From contig CALCIB010000339.1 of the NCBI GenBank assembly GCA_937907525.1, positions 1 to 13,481 on the forward strand: a stretch of 13,481 nucleotides of DNA. The letters run 5' to 3'. Position 1 is the stretch's first letter. Every line of letters starts with the position of its first letter. Below the pieces are notes generated by a model. The model worked only from the letters and a program-made list of their open reading frames with translations. It had not been told where the DNA came from and ran no database searches. Shown one piece after another: positions 5,544 through 10,932 of this stretch. The position numbers and the translations under genes are program-made. The stretch is from an uncultured Planctomycetales bacterium. Lineage in GTDB: Bacteria > Planctomycetota > Planctomycetia > Isosphaerales > Isosphaeraceae.

Positions 5544-5845
5544 TCGTCGTCCTCGTCCTCGCCCTCGTCGCCTTCCTCCTCGGAGTCTTCCGGGTCGATC
5601 CAGGAGTAGAACTCGGCGTAGACGTCCCAGATGTTGCGCAGGGCGTTGCGGACGTCGCCCGGCTTCAGCGCGGGGTGCTGGCCGGAGTAGCCGGCGACCT
5701 CCGAGGCGATCCGCAGCAGCTCCAGGTTCTGTCGCCGCATCTCCAGGAAGATCTGACTCTGGGAGTCCAGTTCCAGGACTTCCTCCAGGGCCTCCTCGAC
5801 GTCGTGTTCGTGGTCGTGTTCGTGGTCGTGTTCGTCGTGAGTCAT
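5540..5845 (-). CDS. Small His/Asp/Glu-rich hypothetical protein
   Basis: A 101-residue protein of unknown function. The N-terminus (2-15) is THDEHDHEHDHEHD, a histidine/acid run that could bind divalent metal. The middle (16-82) looks helical: an acidic helix, then FLEMRRQNLELLRIASEVAGY, then a second part with RNALRNIWDVYAEFYSWID. The tail (85-101) is almost all Glu and Asp. The ATG at 5845 has GGAGAG nine bases upstream. Its stop overlaps the mtnA start (ATGA), so the two are translated as a pair. The run of histidines is encoded by a 12-bp tandem repeat and may vary between strains. I do not recognise the family beyond a hypothetical type seen in planctomycetes. Confidence 0.85.
   Translation of the reverse strand: MTHDEHDHEHDHEHDVEEALEEVLELDSQSQIFLEMRRQNLELLRIASEVAGYSGQHPALKPGDVRNALRNIWDVYAEFYSWIDPEDSEEEGDEGEDEDDE
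5801..5836. repeat. 12-bp tandem repeat, three units, inside the His/Asp/Glu-rich gene
   Basis: GTCGTGTTCGTG occurs at 5801-5812 and 5813-5824, then GTCGTGTTCGTC at 5825-5836. The unit is a multiple of three and encodes four residues of the His-Glu-His-Asp run, so copy changes would lengthen or shorten it in frame. Confidence 0.85.
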
Positions 5846-5958
5846 CGGCGGAAACTCTCCATGGCTGCCGATCGCGGCGAAGGATGCCGGGTTCGTCGTC
5901 GGCCTCGCGGCGGGGACGAGCCCGGCGGATGGTGTTTCAAGGGTCGCGGCCGGGGGGT

Positions 5959-7077
5959 TCAGCCCGAGGGGCCGTCGCGCCAGTCGGCCAGCGGCAGGTT
6001 GAAGGTGGCGGCGACGGCGGCGTTGGCCACCCGGCCGGCGTGGACGTTGACGCCCGTCTCGAAGCCGGGATCGGCGTCGGCGACCGCCCGCCAGCCCTTC
6101 GCCGCCAGCCGCAGGACGTAAGGGAGCGTGACGTTGCACAGGGCGTAGGTGCTGGTCCTCCCCACCGCGCCGGGCATGTTGGCGACGCAGTAATGGACCA
6201 CGCCGTCGACCACGAAGGTCGGCTCGCGGTGGGTCGTCGGCCGGCTGGTTTCGACGCAGCCCCCCTGGTCGATGGCCACGTCGACGATCACCGCCCCCGG
6301 CTTCATCCCGGCCAGGTCCTCCTTGAGGACCAGCCGCGGGGCGCGGGCGCCGACGACCAACACGGCGCCGACCACCAGGTCGGCCGCGGCGACGGCGTCG
6401 CGAACCGTGTGCCGGTCGGAAAACAGCGTGATCAGGTTGGGGGGGGTGACCTCGTCGAGATAGCGGAGCCGGTCCAGGTTGACGTCGAACAGCTTGACGG
6501 TCGCCCCCATCCCCGCGGCCACCCGCGCGGCGTTGGAGCCGACGACCCCGCCCCCCAGGACGACCACCTCGGCCGGGGCGACGCCCGGCACGCCCGAGAG
6601 CAAGGTCCCGCGCCCCCCCTGGGGCCGCTCCAGAAACTTGGCCCCCTGCTGGACGCTCATCCGGCCGGCGACCTCGCTCATGGGGGTCAGAAGCGGCAAC
6701 GCGCCCCTGGCGTCGCGGATCGTCTCATAGGCGATCGCGGTCGCGCCGGAGTCGATCACGGCCCTGGTCAACGCCTCGTCGGCGGCGAAGTGGAAATAGG
6801 CGAAGACGACCTGCCCGGCGCGCATCCGCGGCCATTCCGCGGCCAGCGGCTCCTTGACCTTCACGATCAGGTCGGCTCGGGCCCAGATCTCGGCCGCCTC
6901 GGCGACGACGGTCGCGCCGGCGGCCTGGTACTGGACGTCGGTCAGTCCGCTCCCCGCCCCCGCGCCGGCCTCGATCAACACGCGGTGGCCGGCGCGGGTC
7001 AGTTCCTCGACCCCCACCGGCAGCATGGCGACGCGGTACTCGTCCGCCTTGACCTCCCTCGGCACCCCCACGATCAT
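5959..7077 (-). CDS. ald: Alanine dehydrogenase
   Basis: A 372-residue protein, the usual family length. It catalyses the NAD-dependent reversible oxidative deamination of L-alanine to pyruvate and ammonia. The classical active-site residues fall at the standard positions: Arg15, Lys75 (VKVKEP), His96 (AYFHFA) and Asp270 (DVAIDQGG). The Rossmann nucleotide loop is VLGGGVVGSNAA (173-184), and SVQQGAKFLE (141-150) is present. The ATG at 7077 starts the typical MIVGVPREVK and has GGGAGG about ten bases upstream. It lies 183 bases downstream of a small planctomycete gene and 113 bases before the His/Asp/Glu-rich gene, all on the minus strand. A candidate promoter is at 7153-7181. Confidence 0.98.
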   Translation of the reverse strand: MIVGVPREVKADEYRVAMLPVGVEELTRAGHRVLIEAGAGAGSGLTDVQYQAAGATVVAEAAEIWARADLIVKVKEPLAAEWPRMRAGQVVFAYFHFAADEALTRAVIDSGATAIAYETIRDARGALPLLTPMSEVAGRMSVQQGAKFLERPQGGRGTLLSGVPGVAPAEVVVLGGGVVGSNAARVAAGMGATVKLFDVNLDRLRYLDEVTPPNLITLFSDRHTVRDAVAAADLVVGAVLVVGARAPRLVLKEDLAGMKPGAVIVDVAIDQGGCVETSRPTTHREPTFVVDGVVHYCVANMPGAVGRTSTYALCNVTLPYVLRLAAKGWRAVADADPGFETGVNVHAGRVANAAVAATFNLPLADWRDGPSG

Positions 7078-7152
7078 CGGCCCAAGCCTCCCGCCGTCGA
7101 AACCCGCCGGACGCCCCGCGCGACTCGCGGGCGTCCTCGAACCGTCCTAGAC

Positions 7153-7181
7153 ATTCGATCCCACCGGGCCCCTCGAATCAA
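7153..7181 (-). promoter_or_regulatory. Candidate promoter of ald
   Basis: On the minus strand TTGATT (7181-7176), 17 bases, TCGAAT (7158-7153); each hexamer matches the consensus at 4 of 6 positions. The leader would be about 70 bases. Confidence 0.35.
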
Positions 7182-7260
7182 GGGACGAACGGCCGACGGC
7201 GGGGAAGTCGCCCGAAAGCCCGCCGAAGGCATGGATGGTGGGCCGAACCGCCGCCCTGGG

Positions 7261-7512
7261 TCAGTCGGCCCCGGCCCGTTTGGGCTCGGCGGCGTTCAGG
7301 GGCTCGATCGCGGTGATGTGCAAGAGCGAGCAGATCTTGAACTCGGCGGGGACGCCCTCGTCGGTCTCGTCGACGCCGACGAGCAGGTCCGTCCGCGTCA
7401 ACATCGCCATCTCCGGGTGGCGGACCTCGTAGGCCAGCCCGCTGGACATGACGACGCGGAACGGCTTGAAAGGGCGTTGCGTCAGCAATTCGCGAAAGGT
7501 TTGAACGGTCAT
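7261..7512 (-). CDS. Small conserved-type planctomycete hypothetical protein
   Basis: An 83-residue protein starting MTVQTFRELLTQRPFKPF, then RVVMSSGLAYEVRHPEMAML and a C-terminal half with ICSLLHITAIEPL. I recognise this layout (an RPFxPF box followed by a short beta-rich body with 'VRHPE') from many short planctomycete proteins of unknown function; that is from memory. There are no membrane segments or catalytic motifs. The ATG at 7512 has no Shine-Dalgarno sequence. Instead a TAGAAT -10 ends only 7 bases before it, so the mRNA may begin at or next to the start codon. Divergent from the DUF1080 gene, 174 bases away. Confidence 0.82.
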   Translation of the reverse strand: MTVQTFRELLTQRPFKPFRVVMSSGLAYEVRHPEMAMLTRTDLLVGVDETDEGVPAEFKICSLLHITAIEPLNAAEPKRAGAD

Positions 7513-7519
7513 GACGTCG

Positions 7520-7549
7520 ATTCTACACCCGGGCCGGGCGGTGGGACAA
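7520..7549 (-). promoter_or_regulatory. Leaderless-type promoter of the small planctomycete gene
   Basis: On the minus strand TTGTCC (7549-7544), 18 bases, TAGAAT (7525-7520). The -10 matches at 5 of 6 positions and ends 7 bases before the ATG at 7512, so the expected start site is at or within a base or two of the start codon. Confidence 0.5.
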
Positions 7550-7590
7550 CCCCCGCGATCCGCCGGCTCCGCCGCGCGCCGGCGGGTCGG

Positions 7591-7619
7591 TTGTGGCGCC
7601 CCGACCTTCATCCTACAAT
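7591..7619 (+). promoter_or_regulatory. Promoter of the DUF1080 gene
   Basis: TTGTGG (7591-7596), exactly 17 bases, TACAAT (7614-7619, 5 of 6 to consensus). Transcription would start near 7626 and give a leader of about 60 bases ending in the AGGAG site. Confidence 0.5.
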
Positions 7620-7686
7620 CAGGGTTTCGCACGATTCGGCGACGAGTCGTCGACCGCCCCCGGCGAACCGATCCAGGAGCCTCCCC

Positions 7687-8379
7687 ATGTCCGCGCCCCC
7701 CGCGTCCAAGACCTTGGCCTTGATCGCCTCCGCGGCGGTCGTCCTGCTTCTGGGGGCCGCCGGCGACGGCGACGCCCCCTCGGCGCTTCAGTCTGATCCG
7801 ACCGGCTGGAGCGACCTTCTGGGCCCCGCCAGCGACGGCCTGGACGCCTGGACCCGCGAGCCGATCCCCGCCGGCGGCGACCTCGTCCGGAAATCGCCCT
7901 GGAAGTTGGACCGCGAGACCGGCGTCCTGACCGCCGCCGCCCCCAAGTCCGACCGCGAATGGCTGCGGCTGGACCAGGTGCTTCTGGACTTCGCGCTGCA
8001 CGTCGAATGGCGGATCGTCCCCGACCCCGACGTCAAGGACCCCGAGGGGGGCGTCTACTTCCGCAACTCCAACGACGCCGGCTTCCGGCACGAGGCGCGG
8101 CTGGGCGACGCCGCCGGCGGTTATCTGGTCGGCGCCACCTACGCCAACCTCCAGACCAAGCCGTTCGACCTCTCCGCCGAGGTCGCGGAGAACCGCGTCA
8201 AGCCGGCCGGCGAGTGGAACGCCTACGAGTTGACCGTCAAGGGCCGCTCGGTCGCGCTTTGGGTCAACGGCGCGGTCGTCAACGACTGGAAAGGCTGCGG
8301 CGTCCCCCGCGGCTATATCGGCCTGGAGGCTCGCCGCGGCAAGATCGAGTTCCGCAACCTCAAGCTCAAGGCGCTGTGA
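7687..8379 (+). CDS. Secreted DUF1080 (3-keto-disaccharide hydrolase-like) protein
   Basis: A 230-residue protein. Residues 1-32 look like a signal peptide: a Lys, a hydrophobic run (LALIASAAVVLLLGAAG) and small residues before the mature part, with no lipobox cysteine. Residues about 38-230 form a single DUF1080 jelly-roll domain: the opening W-x-D-L-L-G, GGVYFRNSNDAGFRHEARLGD, PAGEWNAYELTVKG, and IEFRNLKLKAL at the end. The family is very common in planctomycetes and some members act on 3-keto-sugars; the substrate here is unknown. The ATG at 7687 has AGGAG (7675-7679) seven bases upstream. It has its own promoter-like sequence and is followed by a terminator-like hairpin, so it is probably a single-gene transcript. 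Confidence 0.93.
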   Translation: MSAPPASKTLALIASAAVVLLLGAAGDGDAPSALQSDPTGWSDLLGPASDGLDAWTREPIPAGGDLVRKSPWKLDRETGVLTAAAPKSDREWLRLDQVLLDFALHVEWRIVPDPDVKDPEGGVYFRNSNDAGFRHEARLGDAAGGYLVGATYANLQTKPFDLSAEVAENRVKPAGEWNAYELTVKGRSVALWVNGAVVNDWKGCGVPRGYIGLEARRGKIEFRNLKLKAL

Positions 8380-8425
8380 CCCTCCGCCCACCCGCCTTGC
8401 CTCGGGCGCGCCGTCCCCCGCGCCC

Positions 8426-8445
8426 GACGACACTCGTCTTTTTTT
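8426..8445 (+). terminator. Candidate Rho-independent terminator after the DUF1080 gene
   Basis: GACGA (8426-8430) pairs with TCGTC (8434-8438) around a 3-base loop and is followed by seven T (8439-8445). The stem is short but the T-run is rare in this GC-rich DNA. A second small dyad, CGAATC-N5-GATTCG (8448-8464), follows directly. Confidence 0.5.
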
Positions 8446-8481
8446 ATCGAATCCGATCGATTCGCGCCACTCCTCGACCTA

Positions 8482-9069
8482 TTAGTTGTCCTTGTACGCC
8501 TTCCACAAGTCGCCGAGCGTGGGGGACGACTCCCAGGGGGGCCCGCATGGACTGTTCGCGAACCAGAACTGCACGTGCCTCTGGACGGCGGCCTCCCTCC
8601 GATGCCGATAGATCCAGCGCAGTTCGGCGTTGGTGATCGCCCGCACCTTCTGATCCCAGGGCGTCCCCTTCGGCGATTCGTTGTCCCAGCACTTTTGCGT
8701 GATGGCGTGTTGAATGCCTGGGTCCATCATGTCGTCAAGGCAGAAATGGACGGTCTTCCCCACGGAGACGGCCCACTCGATCCCGCCCTTGGACTTCTGA
8801 CGCCAGTGCCTCCATTCGTACTTCCGGAGATCCACGACCGCGTTGTACTTCCCATGCGCCCCGAGGTAGCGCTTGAACTCCTCGTTCTGGCTGGGTCGGC
8901 CCTGGGTTTGATCGGCGACGTCGCCGATGTCGTAGGAATTGATCCGCGCCCCCGCGGCGTGGTCGAACGGCACGTTGAGATGCCGCATCAAACCGTCGCG
9001 CGGCTTCGCCAGTCCGTAGAAGAGGTCGCCCGGCGTGTAAGAGTCGGCGAACTTCGGCTGAAACGGCAT
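8482..9069 (-). CDS. Unrecognised 195-residue protein, possibly a toxin-like domain
   Basis: I cannot assign a function. The ATG at 9069 is preceded by AGGAG eight bases upstream; an open frame to an ATG at 9267 adds about 66 arginine-rich residues without a clear domain. The protein is rich in Trp, Tyr, His and charged residues. It has no signal peptide or membrane segment. Notable blocks are NEEFKRYLGAHGKYNAVVDL (about 67-86), EWAVSVGKTVHFCLDDM (about 98-114), and ITNAELRWIYRHRREAAVQ followed by VQFWF and GPPWE. The 'TVHFCLDD...ELRWIYRHR...VQFW...PPW' order reminds me of C-terminal modules of some secreted or polymorphic toxins, but this is memory only. No immunity gene is evident. Its composition differs from its neighbours, hinting at transfer. 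Confidence 0.78.
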   Translation of the reverse strand: MPFQPKFADSYTPGDLFYGLAKPRDGLMRHLNVPFDHAAGARINSYDIGDVADQTQGRPSQNEEFKRYLGAHGKYNAVVDLRKYEWRHWRQKSKGGIEWAVSVGKTVHFCLDDMMDPGIQHAITQKCWDNESPKGTPWDQKVRAITNAELRWIYRHRREAAVQRHVQFWFANSPCGPPWESSPTLGDLWKAYKDN

Positions 9070-9463
9070 TCGGCTGCTCCTTGGGTCCGTGACGACGTCT
9101 CGAGGATTGGAATTCTCTCCGACGGGAGCGGGCGCGGAGTCGCGACGCCCCGCGACGGCCTCCGCGATCTCGCCCGCGAGGAGGAGGAAGTCGACGCGCC
9201 CGATCGCCCCCGCGACGGAGACATCCCGCCGCCGTCGCGCGAGCCGGCGAATCATGCCGACGCGCATGACCCCAGTCGTTCATAAACGCATGAGAACCGT
9301 CGCCGGCGTCTCCTCCTCAACGCGGGCGATACGAACGAATCCGCGCCTTCGTGACGCCGACCGCCCAAGGAAATTTCATGAAATTCCGACGACGCGCCGC
9401 CCGGCGTCGATTCGGCGGCGCGAGGGCGGTCGGAGAAACCGCCGCGGGGCCGACCGGACCTCG
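9070..9463. other. 394-base gap without a gene; contains a 14-bp palindrome
   Basis: I see no credible gene here: the frames present are arginine-rich and lack ribosome sites or family sequence. The one structured signal is AATTTCATGAAATT at 9372-9385. The first part (9070-9267) could be a longer N-terminus of the unrecognised gene, which I consider less likely. Confidence 0.6.
9372..9385. promoter_or_regulatory. Perfect 14-bp palindrome, operator-like
   Basis: AATTTCATGAAATT is its own reverse complement and stands out as an AT-rich island in GC-rich DNA. It lies downstream of the histidine phosphatase gene and about 300 bases upstream of the unrecognised gene (both minus strand). It could be a regulator binding site; no matching regulator is nearby. 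Confidence 0.35.
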
Positions 9464-10093
9464 TCACGCCACCGGGCGGCTCGACGAGGGGGCGACGACC
9501 ACGTTGAGGGCCTCGGCCCGCCAGCGCTCGCCATCGTGGACCAGCTCGTTGATCGAGGCGAAGTCGATGGCGATCCGGTCGAAGTCGGCGGGGGTTTTGT
9601 CGGGGAGCAGGGTCAGGAGGGCCGCCCGGATCACGATCCCGTGCGCCACCACGATCAAACGACCGCCGGCGTGGCGCGACCGCAACCCCTCCAGGACCGG
9701 CGCGACCCGGCGGGCGATCGCGGCGAACGACTCGCCGCCGGGGTGGGTGAACTCCACGTCGCCGGCCATCCAGCGCCGTTTCGACTCCTCGTAGACGGCC
9801 CAGCCGTCTTGACGGCTCAAGCCGCTCAACGGGCCGATCTTCCGCTCGTGAAGCTCGGGGACCGCGACCGGATCGAGCCCCAAGGCCCCGGCGATCGGCC
9901 CCGCGGTGGCGACCGCGCGGCGCATCGCCGAGGAGTAGACCGCGACGGCCCCGCCGGCCTTCAGGCGATCGGCCAGGGCGAGCGCCTGACGCGCGCCCCA
10001 GGCGCTTAAATCGACGTCGGACTCGGCGCCGTGGAAGAGGTCGGGCGTGGCGGTCTCGGCGTGTCGAATCAGGGCCAGTCGGGTTTCCCGCAA
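9464..10093 (-). CDS. Histidine phosphatase family protein (phosphoglycerate mutase-like)
   Basis: A 209-residue protein of the cofactor-independent-of-metal histidine phosphatase superfamily. The phosphorylated histidine is in LIRHAET (His11). The second catalytic histidine is in VVAHGIVIR (His151). YSSAMRRAVATA (53-64) supplies the usual second arginine, and FTHPGGESFAAIARRV (115-130) carries the acid residue Glu121. The substrate cannot be told; close relatives include broad phosphatases and alpha-ribazole phosphatases. The start is uncertain: TTG at 10093 has GGGGGG seven bases upstream and puts LIRHAET at the usual distance, while GTG at 10123 would add ten residues. No ATG fits the family. 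It diverges from the adenylate-kinase-like gene across 112 bases. Confidence 0.9.
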   Translation of the reverse strand: MRETRLALIRHAETATPDLFHGAESDVDLSAWGARQALALADRLKAGGAVAVYSSAMRRAVATAGPIAGALGLDPVAVPELHERKIGPLSGLSRQDGWAVYEESKRRWMAGDVEFTHPGGESFAAIARRVAPVLEGLRSRHAGGRLIVVAHGIVIRAALLTLLPDKTPADFDRIAIDFASINELVHDGERWRAEALNVVVAPSSSRPVA

Positions 10094-10097
10094 CGGC

Positions 10098-10126
10098 TTG
10101 CCCCCCGATGCTTCAAGGTCCACAAT
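10098..10126 (+). promoter_or_regulatory. Candidate promoter of the adenylate-kinase-like gene
   Basis: TTGCCC (10098-10103), 17 bases, CACAAT (10121-10126); both hexamers match at 4 of 6 positions. The expected start is near 10133, inside the first arm of the hairpin at 10129-10148. Confidence 0.35.
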
Positions 10127-10128
10127 AT

Positions 10129-10148
10129 GGCGGGCCCCAAAGCCCGCC
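10129..10148 (+). other. 7-bp GC hairpin in the divergent region
   Basis: GGCGGGC (10129-10135) pairs perfectly with GCCCGCC (10142-10148) around CCCAAA. There is no T-run on either side. It would lie at the very 5' end of the adenylate-kinase-like transcript and could affect its stability or translation. Confidence 0.5.
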
Positions 10149-10205
10149 GTCGCGCCGATCGGCCGTCGCGGCCGGGCGCTTCCGCTTTCAAACCAGGGTA
10201 TCGCG

Positions 10206-10874
10206 ATGACCGCCGACGCCGACAGCCAAAATCCGCCCCCCCAGACGGGCAAGTACCGCACCATCCTCCTCTTCGGCATGCCCGGCGCCGGCAAGGGGAC
10301 CCAGGGGGCCGTCCTGGGCAAGCTCCCGGAATTCGTCCATATCTCCATGGGCGACGTCTTCCGCAAAATCCCCAGGTTGGGCAAGATCGGCGCGGAGATC
10401 GAAAGCTTCACCTCCGTCGGCAAGATGGTCCCCGACGACCTGACCTACCGGATCTTCGAGCGCCACATGAAGATCCTGGAGCTTCAGGAATTCTTCATCC
10501 CCGAATTCAACACCCTGATCCTCGACGGCCTCCCCCGCAGCCGCGTCCAGGCCGAGGACCTCTCGCACCTGCTCGACGTGATCCAGATCTTCCACCTGAA
10601 GATCAAGGACGAGAAGCTCGCCGTCAAGCGGCTCCGCGCCCGCGCCCTCTTGGAGAACCGCCTGGACGACATGAACGAGGAGGTCATCCGCCGCCGCCTC
10701 AAGACGTACCACGAGGAGACCGTCCAGACCCTCAGCTTCTACGACCCCGCGCTGATCTTCGACGTCGAGGCCGGCCAGCCGATGATCAACGTGCTGCGCG
10801 ACGTCGTCGACCGGCTCGCGACGATCCAGCGCCACCCGGTTCCGCCGGGCGCGACCCCCGAGATCGTCTTCTGA
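10206..10874 (+). CDS. Adenylate kinase-like nucleoside monophosphate kinase (short lid)
   Basis: A 222-residue cytosolic P-loop kinase of the adenylate kinase family. The P-loop is GMPGAGKGT (24-32). The NMP-binding part has HISMGDVFRK (45-54) and GKMVPDDLT. The second nucleotide motif is LDGLPRSRVQAEDL. The lid is short: RARALLENRLDDMNEEVIRR joins directly with RLKTYHEET, with no zinc-type insert. Two positions differ from typical Adk: Met48 where HIS-T-GD normally has Thr, and DGLPRS in place of DGFPRT. These suggest it may be a paralogue with altered substrate preference rather than the housekeeping enzyme (inference). The ATG at 10206 follows AGGG. The OPT transporter gene starts 58 bases after its stop, probably in the same transcript. 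Confidence 0.93.
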   Translation: MTADADSQNPPPQTGKYRTILLFGMPGAGKGTQGAVLGKLPEFVHISMGDVFRKIPRLGKIGAEIESFTSVGKMVPDDLTYRIFERHMKILELQEFFIPEFNTLILDGLPRSRVQAEDLSHLLDVIQIFHLKIKDEKLAVKRLRARALLENRLDDMNEEVIRRRLKTYHEETVQTLSFYDPALIFDVEAGQPMINVLRDVVDRLATIQRHPVPPGATPEIVF

Positions 10875-10932
10875 GTCCGTCCCCGCTTCCTCTCCGTCCG
10901 ACCGTCGCAGCGCGCGGGAGAGCCGTTTCATC

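Noticed and set aside
4423..5845. SAM-type riboswitch upstream of mtnA
   Set aside because: mtnA overlaps the preceding gene by an ATGA junction, so there is no leader; I saw no riboswitch-like fold before 5845 either.
5884..8379. 831-codon plus-strand open frame ending in DUF1080
   Set aside because: The first 600 codons are antisense to ald and the small planctomycete gene. The real gene starts at 7687 with its own ribosome site and signal peptide.
9070..9267. N-terminal extension of the unrecognised protein to an ATG at 9267
   Set aside because: The ATG at 9069 has AGGAG at good spacing, and the extension is arginine-rich without a clear signal or domain; it remains possible but less likely.
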